From JAPXRI01 sp033813635 (lineage in GTDB: Bacteria; Bacillota; Clostridia; Oscillospirales; QAMX01): a stretch of DNA of 58,013 nt. The first letter of the stretch is position 1. Every line of letters starts with the position of its first letter. The position numbers and the translations under genes were made by a program. The notes below the pieces were generated by a model. That model was not told where the DNA came from. It saw only the letters and a list, made by a program, of their open reading frames with translations, and ran no database searches. The stretch covers positions 1 to 58,013 of the forward strand of contig JAPXRI010000014.1 of NCBI GenBank assembly GCA_033813635.1. Direction: 5' to 3'. Shown piece by piece: positions 17,397-28,114 of the stretch.

Positions 17397-19109
17397 TTAT
17401 TTTTTGATCAGTTCGTCCGCCGCCTTTTTATACAAATCCAGCTTTGCGCCGATCTCTTCGCGGCTGCCGCCCCGTGCGAGGATGTAGATTTTTACCTTCG
17501 GCTCGGTGCCGGAGGGGCGGATCACGAAGCTGTTCTTGTCCTCCATTTCAAAGTATAACACGTTCGACGGGCCAAGGGGGAGCTGGGTTTCATTTCCGTC
17601 CGCTGTCCTTCTCACCCCGGTCTTATAGTCCCTGACCGCTTCCACCCGGACGCCGCCGATGCTCTCCGGCGGGTTTGCCCGCAGCGAGGCCATCATCTCA
17701 CCCATGCGCGCAATGCCGTCGAGCCCGGGCATTTTTATGTTCAGCGTGTATTCGCCGAAGTACCCGTATTTCTCATACAGGCTCTCCAGCGCGTCGTAGA
17801 GGGTCATGCCCTTTTTCTCATAGTATGCGGCCATCTCGGCTATCATGACCGACGCCGTCACGGCGTCCTTGTCCCGGCAGTGGCTGCCGATCAGGTAGCC
17901 GTATGACTCCTCGAAGCCCAGAAGGCAGGTATACCCCCGCTCTTCAAGCGCCCTGATCACCTCGGCGATAAAGCGAAAGCCCGTGAAGGCCTCGCCGTAG
18001 TAAACGCCGTTGCCGCTGCAGACCTGTTCCGCCATCAGCGAGGTGACGACGGTGGACACAACGGCGGGTTTCGCCGGGAGCGTACCTGTACGGCGTTTGG
18101 CGTTGATAATATAATCCGCAAGCAATATCCCCGTCTGATTTCCGGTAATCGTGACGTATTCGCCCTTTCGGTTCCTGACGATCAGCCCCACTCGGTCGGC
18201 GTCCGGGTCGGTGCCGATGATCAGGTCCGACCCTACCTTTTTAGCCAGCTCAATCGCCGGCCCGAAGCCCTCTATCTCCTCCGGGTTCGGGCTCTTCACC
18301 GTCGGGAACGTGCCGTCCGGGATCATCTGTTCTTTTACGCAGAACACCTCCGTGATACCCATGTCCCTTAAAACCTCCGGGACAAAGCGGTACCCGGTAC
18401 CGTGGAACGGCGTATACACGATCTTCAGCCCGCTGCCGGCCGCGGCGTCTTGGTCTATCCGATTTTTCATCACCGCGTCGATATACACCCGGTCCGTCTC
18501 CTCACCGAGCATGACGATTTTGCCCGCCGCCGCCAGCGCGTCGAAATCGCCCGTTTTTACGCCGGCAAAGATGTCGACCTTTGAGATATTTTTGGAAATC
18601 AGCGCGGCCATATTGTCGTCGATCTGCGCGCCGTCCTCCCAGTAGACCTTATAGCCGTTATACTCCTTCGGATTATGGCTTGCGGTTATGTTAATGCCCG
18701 AAATACAGCGGTACTTCAGCACCGCAAACGAGAGCTCCGGCGTCGGGCGCATGGCGTCGAACAGATATGTCTTTACGCCGTTGGCGGCCAGTATCGCCGC
18801 CGCGCTTTTCGCAAAGAACTCGCTGTTGAGCCTGCAGTCGTAGCAGACGACCGCGCCGCGGCCCGCCGCTTCCCTTCCGAAGCCGTTTATCGTGTCGGCA
18901 AGCCCCTGCGTCGCGCGGCTGACCGTATATATGTTCATCCTGCCTGTTCCGGCGCCCATTATCCCGCGCAGGCCGGCGGTCCCGAAGGAGAGCTCGGTCG
19001 AGAAGCTCTCCCGCCTGTCGTTCTCGCTCATCGCGTCAAGCTCCTCCCGCAGCTCGGGCCGCATGCCGGGAAAGAGCTTCCACCTGTTATATTCGTCGTT
19101 GTAATTCAA
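17397..19109 (-). CDS. pgcA: Phosphoglucomutase/phosphomannomutase (alpha-D-phosphohexomutase)
   Basis: A 570-residue alpha-D-phosphohexomutase that interconverts hexose 1- and 6-phosphates. The catalytic phosphoserine loop is GINITASHNPKEYNG, the metal loop GTDPDADRVG, the sugar-binding segment GFEESYGYL and the phosphate-binding loop IRPSGTEPKVKIY; the four-domain order is complete. Length and sequence fit the PgcA type that feeds UDP-glucose and wall glycolipid synthesis. The start is TTG at 19109 with AAAGGACGG about 12 bases upstream, a weak context. An extended -10 (TGGTATACT) and a small palindrome lie upstream in the region shared with secA. The gene symbol is by family resemblance. 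Confidence 0.9.
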   Translation of the reverse strand: MNYNDEYNRWKLFPGMRPELREELDAMSENDRRESFSTELSFGTAGLRGIMGAGTGRMNIYTVSRATQGLADTINGFGREAAGRGAVVCYDCRLNSEFFAKSAAAILAANGVKTYLFDAMRPTPELSFAVLKYRCISGINITASHNPKEYNGYKVYWEDGAQIDDNMAALISKNISKVDIFAGVKTGDFDALAAAGKIVMLGEETDRVYIDAVMKNRIDQDAAAGSGLKIVYTPFHGTGYRFVPEVLRDMGITEVFCVKEQMIPDGTFPTVKSPNPEEIEGFGPAIELAKKVGSDLIIGTDPDADRVGLIVRNRKGEYVTITGNQTGILLADYIINAKRRTGTLPAKPAVVSTVVTSLMAEQVCSGNGVYYGEAFTGFRFIAEVIRALEERGYTCLLGFEESYGYLIGSHCRDKDAVTASVMIAEMAAYYEKKGMTLYDALESLYEKYGYFGEYTLNIKMPGLDGIARMGEMMASLRANPPESIGGVRVEAVRDYKTGVRRTADGNETQLPLGPSNVLYFEMEDKNSFVIRPSGTEPKVKIYILARGGSREEIGAKLDLYKKAADELIKK

Positions 19110-19152
19110 CCGGTTCGCACCGTCCTTTTTATGTGCAGCTTAGTCCCATATA

Positions 19153-19171
19153 AGTATACCATAATTTATGG
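19153..19171 (-). promoter_or_regulatory. Extended -10 and palindrome upstream of the phosphohexomutase
   Basis: On the minus strand TGGTATACT (19161-19153) is an extended -10 element. It overlaps the perfect palindrome CCATAA-T-TTATGG (19159-19171), which could be an operator. The -35 element is poor. Confidence 0.45.
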
Positions 19172-19294
19172 CAAATTCTACATCCTTTTGATTCATCCCG
19201 CATTTTTTTAACCTTTTTCGGCTGCCGCGGCGCAAAATGCCGGGTTCTTTTTTCGTTCCGTTAACAAAATACTATATATTAATCCGGTGGGATA

Positions 19295-19303
19295 TGATAT
19301 AAT
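19295..19303 (+). promoter_or_regulatory. Extended -10 element of secA
   Basis: TGATATAAT lies 30 bases before the secA start codon and is identical to the -10 region of the ROK gene. No good -35 hexamer is found at 16-18 bases, as is common for extended -10 promoters. Confidence 0.6.
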
Positions 19304-19332
19304 AGCATGAAACCATAGAAAAGAGGATGGGC

Positions 19333-22101
<2,769 letters not shown>

Positions 22102-22137
22102 CCGTCAGCAAAAAAAGCAAAAATAAACCAGGCGCTA

Positions 22138-22166
22138 TTGACTTTTTGGCAAAAATTCTATATCAT
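22138..22166 (+). promoter_or_regulatory. Sigma-A promoter of the small Cys/Asp-rich protein gene
   Basis: TTGACT, a 17-base spacer, then TATCAT. It starts 37 bases beyond the secA stop codon and about 50 bases before the next start codon, so the small gene has its own transcription signal. Confidence 0.6.
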
Positions 22167-22217
22167 ATACTTAAAATCAGGAATTTTGCAAATACTAAAA
22201 AAACAGGAGGTCAAACC

Positions 22218-22439
22218 ATGAAAAAGTTTTTAACGATACTCGGCGGCGTAGTCGTCGCCGCTGCCGCCATAGCCGGAACGGTTTACGCCGTACTCTACTT
22301 CCTTAAGAAAAAGGAAGAGTGCGACGACAGCTGCTGCATCATCGACGATGACGACTGCTGCTGCGGAAGCGAGGCCGACGAGGTAAGCGTCCCCGTCGAA
22401 GCCGAAGGCGAAAAAGCGGAGAACGAGGCCAACGCGTAA
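22218..22439 (+). CDS. Small membrane protein with Cys/Asp-rich tail
   Basis: A 73-residue protein with no family I recognise. Residues about 4-27 form one hydrophobic helix (FLTILGGVVVAAAAIAGTVY), followed by KKK and then an acidic, cysteine-dense tail: ECDDSCCIIDDDDCCCGSEADE carries six Cys in 22 residues. The Lys cluster after the helix would by the positive-inside rule place the tail in the cytoplasm. The tail could bind metal or an Fe-S cluster, or be disulfide-linked. The gene has an excellent AGGAGG site, its own promoter and its own terminator, so it is a real independent unit. Position between secA and a sulfatase suggests no specific role. Confidence 0.75.
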   Translation: MKKFLTILGGVVVAAAAIAGTVYAVLYFLKKKEECDDSCCIIDDDDCCCGSEADEVSVPVEAEGEKAENEANA

Positions 22440-22458
22440 ACCCAGAGCAGGACAGATG

Positions 22459-22490
22459 AAATTGCCGCCTTTAAATGGCGGCAATTTTAA
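22459..22490 (+). terminator. Rho-independent terminator after the Cys/Asp-rich gene
   Basis: An 11-bp perfect stem (22459-22469 with 22477-22487), a seven-base loop, and a T-rich 3' side. A second small hairpin (CCCGC-TTAAA-GCGGG, about 22507-22521) lies between it and the sulfatase start. Confidence 0.8.
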
Positions 22491-22544
22491 AATGCTGCAA
22501 AAATCCCGCTTAAAGCGGGCATCACGTTTTTTACGGGAGGAAAC

Positions 22545-23891
22545 ATGGGTAAAAAACCAAGGCTCATCATCGGCGTTTTAATGCACGACGCCGGCAGGCA
22601 GTTTGGCTGCTACGGCGCGCCGAATGCGACTCCGCATATCGACGCGCTGGCTTCCGGCGGCGTTTTATTTGAAAATCACTTTTCCACAGGAACGGTCTGC
22701 ATTCCCTCTCGCGCATCGGTGCTGACCGGAAAGTACCTTCACAACGCGGAAACCTGCTTTTACAACCACAACGTGGCGACGCTTCCGCGGCTCTTGTCGA
22801 AAGCGGGCTATCAAACGCACCGCTGCGGCTTCGCCGAGGAAAAGGAGTACCACTCGATCGCTGGCGGTCCGTACCCGTACGGAGACAGGGACGTCTCCGG
22901 GACCCGGCTGCTCGGGTACGACTTCAGCCATACAGAGACTGCGGCGGCCTCCGGCGTCGTCGACACTGTGATAAAAGTGATTTCCGAAAATCCCGGAAAA
23001 CCGCTCTACGTCGCGGCGGCGTTCTCCGAGGCCCACTCACCCTACAACCTCCCGGTGAGCGACGAGGATATCGACAACGCGGCCTTCCCGGCCCGCCTCC
23101 CCCAGCTGCCGGACGTCCGGGCAGCCCACGAGATGCTGGCGCGCTTTAATAAGGCCGTCTCTAACGCCGACGAGGCGATCGGGAGGCTAACGGACTACAT
23201 AACGGAGAGCGGATTATTCGACGACACGCTTTTATATTTCAGCGCGGACCACGGCATCGATTTCCCCCGCGCCAAGCAGAGCTGCTACGACTCCGGAACC
23301 GGCGTACCCCTGATCTTCTGGGGCGGCGCACTGCCGGGCTCGCGGGGTATACGCGTATCCGGTCTCTCCTCCCACACCGACATTATGCCGACCCTCTGCG
23401 AACTCGCGGGTGCGCCCTGCCCGGACGACATATCCGGCGTAAGCCAGCTTCCGCAGCTTGAGGGCCGCGAAGGCCCGCGGCGTTACTGCTTTTCCGAGGT
23501 CTCCCTCGACAACACCTCGGCGCCCGTCAGAGCCGTCAGGACCGACAGATACCGCTATATCATCAATTTCATCCCCGGCATCCCCGTCGCAACCGGCAAC
23601 AGCTTCACCCGCCTGGTGGGCCCGGAAATCCTGACCCCGATCTACAACACGCCGCGCCCCCGGGAGGAGCTCTACGACATCGAAAACGATCCCGCCGAGC
23701 TTTGCAATCTCGCGGACAAACCCGAGTACCGGAGGCTCAAGGCGGAATTAAAGACGGTTTTGTTCCGGGAGCTTGCCTCGACCGGAGACGAGCTGCTCTG
23801 CGTGAACGAGAAGTACAAAACCGCCTACGCTGACGGCGCGATCTCGATGTGGCATAAAAAAGAGGACGGAAGCTTCGAGCTCATAGTTTAA
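22545..23891 (+). CDS. Sulfatase, Cys-type (formylglycine-dependent)
   Basis: A 448-residue type I sulfatase of the alkaline-phosphatase superfamily, which hydrolyses a sulfate ester or sulfamate from a glycan. The maturation motif CIPSRASVLTG has Cys52 as the residue oxidised to formylglycine. Other parts are the N-terminal metal region (MHDAGRQFGCYG), FSADHGIDFP with the second Asp/His metal site, and a C-terminal KEDGSF end. Being Cys-type it needs an anaerobic sulfatase-maturating enzyme, which is not in this window. No signal peptide is seen, so it probably acts inside the cell on short oligosaccharides. It resembles heparan N-sulfatase-type enzymes, but substrate is uncertain. ATG at 22545 follows GGGAGGAAAC. 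Confidence 0.92.
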   Translation: MGKKPRLIIGVLMHDAGRQFGCYGAPNATPHIDALASGGVLFENHFSTGTVCIPSRASVLTGKYLHNAETCFYNHNVATLPRLLSKAGYQTHRCGFAEEKEYHSIAGGPYPYGDRDVSGTRLLGYDFSHTETAAASGVVDTVIKVISENPGKPLYVAAAFSEAHSPYNLPVSDEDIDNAAFPARLPQLPDVRAAHEMLARFNKAVSNADEAIGRLTDYITESGLFDDTLLYFSADHGIDFPRAKQSCYDSGTGVPLIFWGGALPGSRGIRVSGLSSHTDIMPTLCELAGAPCPDDISGVSQLPQLEGREGPRRYCFSEVSLDNTSAPVRAVRTDRYRYIINFIPGIPVATGNSFTRLVGPEILTPIYNTPRPREELYDIENDPAELCNLADKPEYRRLKAELKTVLFRELASTGDELLCVNEKYKTAYADGAISMWHKKEDGSFELIV

Positions 23892-23896
23892 AACAG

Positions 23897-23938
23897 TAGA
23901 AAAACGACCGGTTCGTTTGCGAACCGGTCGTTTTTCTA
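23897..23938. terminator. Bidirectional rho-independent terminator
   Basis: A perfect 19-bp inverted repeat (23897-23915 with 23920-23938) with a four-base loop. It has T runs on both strands and sits exactly between the convergent sulfatase and DUF4870 genes, five bases from each stop codon. Confidence 0.93.
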
Positions 23939-23942
23939 TGTA

Positions 23943-24443
23943 TTACTTGATTAATCTGAATTTTCCGATCACCGGGAGTTCTTTTGCCCTGCCGTTTATG
24001 GCGTTGAGCAGGCCGATGATGAAGAGCGCGATCCCCGGCACCCAGAAGATGAGGCTGATCAGACTCTCGAGCCAGTAGAGATACCACGGGATGAGCGCGC
24101 CGATGATGCCGGTCACGATGCCTGTCGCGATCTCCAGCAGTAACAGCATCAGGCCCTGATTCGCGTGGAAGCGGGCGTACCTGGACTGCGGAGCGGCGAC
24201 CAGCGGAATAAAGAACAGAATTCCGAAATACGAGAGGATCGCGTAAATCTTATTGTCCGCGATATCCTGCGGGTGGAATTGGCCTGTGTAGTCCGCCGTT
24301 TTTGTGACATTGGCAAACGGCGGAGGCTGCTGCTGATAGTTCTGCTGATTCTGCTGATACTGGTATTGAGGTTGTTGGGGTTGCTGGGGCTGCTGATACT
24401 GCTGTTCCGGCTGCTGAGTCTGCTGGTTATTCTGTTCAGACAT
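23943..24443 (-). CDS. DUF4870 (Tic20-like) membrane protein with Gln-rich N terminus
   Basis: A 166-residue protein. Residues about 2-45 are very rich in Gln, Pro and Tyr and low in complexity, followed by a DUF4870 domain with hydrophobic segments at about 68-82 (YAILSYFGILFFIPL), about 100-125 and about 130-155. The segment ARFHANQGLMLLL is typical of DUF4870. The family is of unknown function. The Gln-rich tail would be cytoplasmic and could mediate protein contacts. ATG at 24443 follows GAGGAG; the frame is open five codons upstream. A perfect AT-rich palindrome lies 31 bases upstream of the start. It follows ftsZ2 on the same strand but has its own likely promoter region. Confidence 0.85.
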   Translation of the reverse strand: MSEQNNQQTQQPEQQYQQPQQPQQPQYQYQQNQQNYQQQPPPFANVTKTADYTGQFHPQDIADNKIYAILSYFGILFFIPLVAAPQSRYARFHANQGLMLLLLEIATGIVTGIIGALIPWYLYWLESLISLIFWVPGIALFIIGLLNAINGRAKELPVIGKFRLIK

Positions 24444-24473
24444 GTAACTCCTCCTCAATCTGTTTTTTCTATA

Positions 24474-24499
24474 TATATTCTAATATATATTAGAATATA
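24474..24499. promoter_or_regulatory. Perfect 26-bp AT palindrome upstream of the DUF4870 gene
   Basis: The arms 24474-24486 (TATATTCTAATAT) and 24487-24499 (its reverse complement) are perfectly symmetric with no spacer. It lies in the 92 bases between ftsZ2 and the DUF4870 gene. It contains TATATT/TATAAT-like hexamers on both strands. It could be a dimeric-regulator operator; as a terminator it lacks GC. Confidence 0.5.
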
Positions 24500-24535
24500 G
24501 ACGCGTTTTTACGCCTACCGGCGCGGCAATAGGTA

Positions 24536-25696
24536 CTATTGGCGTGTCAGCATCTCTATCAACCTGTCGTATTCGCTGGATATGCTGGATTTGAAATCCT
24601 CTTTCTTCTGCGCGGGCTTGCTGAACGGAAAATCGACATTCAGATCCTTGTCCTTCGCGCTCTGCGCATTAGCGTCTTTTTTCTGTTTTTCCTTATCGAC
24701 AGCTTCCGCGTCGTCCGGCAGGTTCAGCATATTCGGGGAGTCGCTCTCGAAGCCCGTCGCGATGATGGTAATGCGCATTTCGTCCTCGAGACTGTCGTCG
24801 ATCGCCGCGCCGAAAATGATCTGCGCCTCCGGGTCGGCGTTCTCCCTGACCAGGTCCGCGGCCGTGTCCACCTCGACCAGCTCCATCTCCGGCGAGCCGA
24901 CGATGTTTATCAGAACGCCTTTTGCCCCCTTGATCGAGGTCTCGAGCAGCGGGCTCTGTATCGCCATGCGCGCCGCCTCCATCGCCTTGTCCTTGCCGGC
25001 CGCCCGGCCGACACCCATATGGGCGTAGCCGCCGCCGCGCATAATCGTCTGAACGTCGGCAAAGTCGAGACTGATTAGGCCCTGCATTGTTATAAGCTCG
25101 TATATGCTCGCGATCGCCTGCTTTAATATGTCGTCCGCAAAGGCAAAGGCGTTTATAAACGTGATCTTCTCGTCGGTGACGTATTTCAGGCGCTCGTTCG
25201 GGATAACCACGAGCGAGTCAACGTACTGGTAGAGCTCGGCGATGCCCTGCTCCGCCTGCTTTGCCCTGCGCGCGCCCTCGAACTTGAACGGCCTCGTCAC
25301 GACGCCGACCGTCAGAATCCCCATCTCCCTGGCGATTTCGGCGACAACGGGAGCGCCGCCCGTGCCGGTGCCGCCGCCCATGCCGGCCGTAACGAACAGC
25401 ATGTCGGTGCCCTTGAGCATTTCCGCGAGGTCGGCCTTGCTCTCTTCCGCGGCCTTCCTCCCTTTTGACGGATCGGAACCGCAGCCCTTGCCGCCGCTCA
25501 CCTTGTTGCCGATCTGTATCCGCCAGGGCGACTTAGATCTGGCGAGCTGCTGCATATCCGTGTTGACGGCTATAAATTCGGCTCCCTGCAATTTGCTCTC
25601 GATCATACGGTCGATCGTGTTGTTGCCGCCGCCGCCGATTCCGACAACCTTGATTTTCGTCACAGGCTCGGCACCGGAATCATACTGCAATGCCAT
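24536..25696 (-). CDS. Second FtsZ paralogue with altered T7 loop
   Basis: A 386-residue FtsZ-family GTPase, probably cytoplasmic and able to bind GTP and join filaments. The G-box loop GIGGGGNNTIDRM and the tubulin signature GGGTGTGG (107-114) are intact, as are FNAFAFADD-type T6 and the two Asp of the T7 synergy loop (D211, D214). The residue matching E. coli Asn207 is Ser209 (LISLDFADV), where the upstream paralogue has Asn. The C-terminal linker is Lys/Asp/Gln-rich and ends YDRLIEMLTRQ, unlike the FtsA/SepF-binding peptide of typical FtsZ. It lies 43 bases after ftsZ and is probably cotranscribed. It may be a modulator of the Z ring, a sporulation or shape variant, or a recent duplicate. 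Confidence 0.93.
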   Translation of the reverse strand: MALQYDSGAEPVTKIKVVGIGGGGNNTIDRMIESKLQGAEFIAVNTDMQQLARSKSPWRIQIGNKVSGGKGCGSDPSKGRKAAEESKADLAEMLKGTDMLFVTAGMGGGTGTGGAPVVAEIAREMGILTVGVVTRPFKFEGARRAKQAEQGIAELYQYVDSLVVIPNERLKYVTDEKITFINAFAFADDILKQAIASIYELITMQGLISLDFADVQTIMRGGGYAHMGVGRAAGKDKAMEAARMAIQSPLLETSIKGAKGVLINIVGSPEMELVEVDTAADLVRENADPEAQIIFGAAIDDSLEDEMRITIIATGFESDSPNMLNLPDDAEAVDKEKQKKDANAQSAKDKDLNVDFPFSKPAQKKEDFKSSISSEYDRLIEMLTRQ

Positions 25697-25739
25697 TTGG
25701 CTCTCCTCCCGCTTTTAAATTCTCAAGGCTTTTTTATGT

Positions 25740-26885
25740 CTATTTTTTATTGAATATCGCCATAATGTCCGCAAACGGGTCGTCTTCCGCCGGCTTTGAC
25801 TGCTCCTTCGGCTTTGCCGTGTAGGATGTCGACGTCTGCGGGTAGGGCTCAAGATCGTCCGCCGCGAAGCTCTCGCTCTGCTCGGCCGGCTTCTCGGCCT
25901 CCTTCTTCACGTCGCCGATAAGGTTCGGGCCCTCGGTATCGAAGCCGGTGGCAATGATCGTAACCTTGATCTCGTCGTCGATGTTTTCGTCGATCGCCGC
26001 GCCGAAGATGATGTTCGCTTCGGGGTGAGCCGCCTCCTCGACAATGGACGCCGCGGACTCGATCTCGTCGAGGCCCACGTCCACCGAGCCGATGAAGTTG
26101 ATCAACACGCGCTTCGCGCCGTTGATGGAGGTCTCGAGCAGCGGGCTCTGGATTGCCATGCGCGCCGCCTCGTTCGCCTTGTCCTTGCCCGAGGCCCTGC
26201 CGACGCCCATGTGGGCAAAGCCGGCGTCGCGCATAATCGCGCTGACGTCCGCGAAGTCGAGGTTGACAAGCCCGGGCATCTTAATCAGGTCCGATATGCT
26301 CTGGACGGCCTGGCGCAGCACGTCGTCGGCGTAGTCGAAGGCGTTTAAGAACGTGATTTTCTGATCGGTGACATATTTCAAACGCTCGTTCGGAATCACC
26401 ACCAGCGAGTCAACCCTGCTGCGAAGGGCCTCGATGCCCTCCTCCGCCTGCTTCATTCTCCGGGCACCCTCGAATTTAAACGGCTTCGTCACGACGCCGA
26501 CCGTCAGTATACCCAGTTCCTTCGCTATCTCCGCGACTACGGGCGCGCCGCCCGTGCCTGTGCCGCCGCCCATGCCGGCGGTGATGAATACCATATCCGT
26601 ATCCTGAAGCAGCTTTATGATGTCGTCCCTGTTCTCCTCAACGGCTTTTTTGCCCTTTTCCGGGTTCGCGCCGCAGCCCTGCCCCTTTGTGACCCTTTCG
26701 CCGACCTGGAGCGGAATGCCCGACACCTTCATAAGCTGCTGTTTATCCGTATTTACAGCAATAAACTCGACGCCCTGCAGGTTGCTCTCGACCATCCTGT
26801 TTATTGCGTTATTTCCGCCTCCGCCGATTCCGATAACCTTGATTGACACAACGGTATCCATGTTTTGCTCAATCTGTAAAGGCAT
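25740..26885 (-). CDS. ftsZ: Cell division GTPase FtsZ
   Basis: A 381-residue tubulin homologue that forms the cytokinetic Z ring. The loop GIGGGGNNAINRM, the GGGTGTGG signature, NERLKYVTDQKITF and the T7 loop LVNLDFADVSAIM are all canonical, so filament-coupled GTP hydrolysis should be normal. A flexible linker leads to the C-terminal peptide DDPFADIMAIFNKK, a plausible FtsA/SepF/ZapA-contact tail. It has its own promoter 60-90 bases upstream and GGAGG before the start. It lies after divIB in the cell wall cluster, the usual place, but the normal upstream neighbour ftsA is missing, so SepF or another anchor elsewhere would be needed. Confidence 0.96.
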   Translation of the reverse strand: MPLQIEQNMDTVVSIKVIGIGGGGNNAINRMVESNLQGVEFIAVNTDKQQLMKVSGIPLQVGERVTKGQGCGANPEKGKKAVEENRDDIIKLLQDTDMVFITAGMGGGTGTGGAPVVAEIAKELGILTVGVVTKPFKFEGARRMKQAEEGIEALRSRVDSLVVIPNERLKYVTDQKITFLNAFDYADDVLRQAVQSISDLIKMPGLVNLDFADVSAIMRDAGFAHMGVGRASGKDKANEAARMAIQSPLLETSINGAKRVLINFIGSVDVGLDEIESAASIVEEAAHPEANIIFGAAIDENIDDEIKVTIIATGFDTEGPNLIGDVKKEAEKPAEQSESFAADDLEPYPQTSTSYTAKPKEQSKPAEDDPFADIMAIFNKK

Positions 26886-26945
26886 ATTCTTTCCTCCAGT
26901 AAAATGTTAAATTGTCTGTAAAGCGGGCAACTGTATTCGCAATAT

Positions 26946-26974
26946 ATTGTACACTATATCAACGCAAAATACAA
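26946..26974 (-). promoter_or_regulatory. Sigma-A promoter of ftsZ
   Basis: On the minus strand TTGTAT (26974-26969), 17 bases, then TACAAT (26951-26946) preceded by TG one base further up. It lies in the 149-base divIB-ftsZ spacer, giving the two ftsZ genes a transcription start independent of the large cluster. A short hairpin (GTTTCGG-ATTG-CCGAAAC, about 27008-27025) after divIB may attenuate read-through. Confidence 0.65.
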
Positions 26975-27034
26975 TAATTTATTTAAATAATTTTGTCCAT
27001 GATTCGTGTTTCGGCAATCCGAAACCGCCCTGTT

Positions 27035-28090
27035 TTAAGTCCCGTCCGCGATAAAATGGATCTCCCCGTCGCTCATATCGATTTTCCCGCCGGCGTTCCC
27101 CTGGGCTTCGAGCTGCGGGATCAGCGCGCGGAGCTTTGCGCAGCGTTCGTCAAGCTCTCCCGATTTTCCGAATACCACGTCGTACCTGTCCAAATAGTTA
27201 ATCTGTATATCGTAAATCCTTGTGATATCTATCGAGCGGACGGAGCCGAACAGCGAGTTGTTTTTTAGCGCCGCGAAGAGCTCCTCAAGGGGCTGCTGCT
27301 TCGTATCGTCCTTCGCCGCGAAGAGCTCTCCCGGCTCCGGCTCGTCAAGCTCCGCGCCCGTTACTACGGCGGCGCCCTCCGGCGGCGTCTGCGATAGCTC
27401 TAAAAGCATCCCGCCGTCGTCGCAGAGCCAGTAGGCGCTGTCCGCGCGAAACGCCGCGGCCACGGCGATTTCCTTGACGGTGATCACGATGGTGTCCGGG
27501 AACGAACGCCTGATTACGACGTCGCCCACATAAATAAGATTTTCTTTAATACGCTCGACCGATTTGAACTTATTCATTAAGAGGAGGTTGTCCCCGATCG
27601 AAATGCCGGAGTTTTCTATAATCTGCTCCGACGAATACCTGGAGTTCCCGCGGACCTCTATCGTCTCCACGTTGAAGAACACCGTCAGCGCCAGCACGAC
27701 CGCGGCCGCGACCGCGCAGATTGCGACAAAAAGGTAGATCTTCGCCGCTCTGCTCTTATTCTGCGCTTTCCGCCTTACGCCGGGCGACGCGGTCTCACCG
27801 TAGCGGTTCTGCCGCGGCACGGGCCTGTCCGCTTCCGCCGGCCTCCTCGCGGTGCCGGCAGAGGTTCGCCGCTGGGAAGGTGCGCGCCTGTCCTGCGGGT
27901 AGCGCCCGGCGTCCCCCGCAGCGGCGGGATAGCGGCCCGACGGCGCTCTCCCCGTCTGAACGCTCCGATTTCCGTTGTAATTTGACCGGTTCCCAGCCTG
28001 CCCGCGGGCTCCGGCAGCGGAAAAGGACGGGGGCCTGTAATTCGCACCCGTCGGTCTCCTCGCGTCGTCGTTTTTCCCTCTGTTAGGCAT
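27035..28090 (-). CDS. divIB: Cell division protein FtsQ/DivIB
   Basis: A 351-residue bitopic division protein. Residues 1-115 form an unusually long Arg/Pro/Gly-rich cytoplasmic tail. A single membrane helix follows at about 120-143 (IYLFVAICAVAAAVVLALTVFF), then a POTRA domain (VETIEVRGNSRYSSEQIIENSGIS) and the beta domain outside. DivIB joins FtsL and DivIC to recruit and control the FtsW/PBP synthase pair. ATG at 28090 follows GAGGATAAGAA. It sits 24 bases after murA. The charged tail is low-complexity and longer than in B. subtilis DivIB. Confidence 0.9.
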   Translation of the reverse strand: MPNRGKNDDARRPTGANYRPPSFSAAGARGQAGNRSNYNGNRSVQTGRAPSGRYPAAAGDAGRYPQDRRAPSQRRTSAGTARRPAEADRPVPRQNRYGETASPGVRRKAQNKSRAAKIYLFVAICAVAAAVVLALTVFFNVETIEVRGNSRYSSEQIIENSGISIGDNLLLMNKFKSVERIKENLIYVGDVVIRRSFPDTIVITVKEIAVAAAFRADSAYWLCDDGGMLLELSQTPPEGAAVVTGAELDEPEPGELFAAKDDTKQQPLEELFAALKNNSLFGSVRSIDITRIYDIQINYLDRYDVVFGKSGELDERCAKLRALIPQLEAQGNAGGKIDMSDGEIHFIADGT

Positions 28091-28114
28091 TTCTTATCCT
28101 CTGTATATTTCAAC

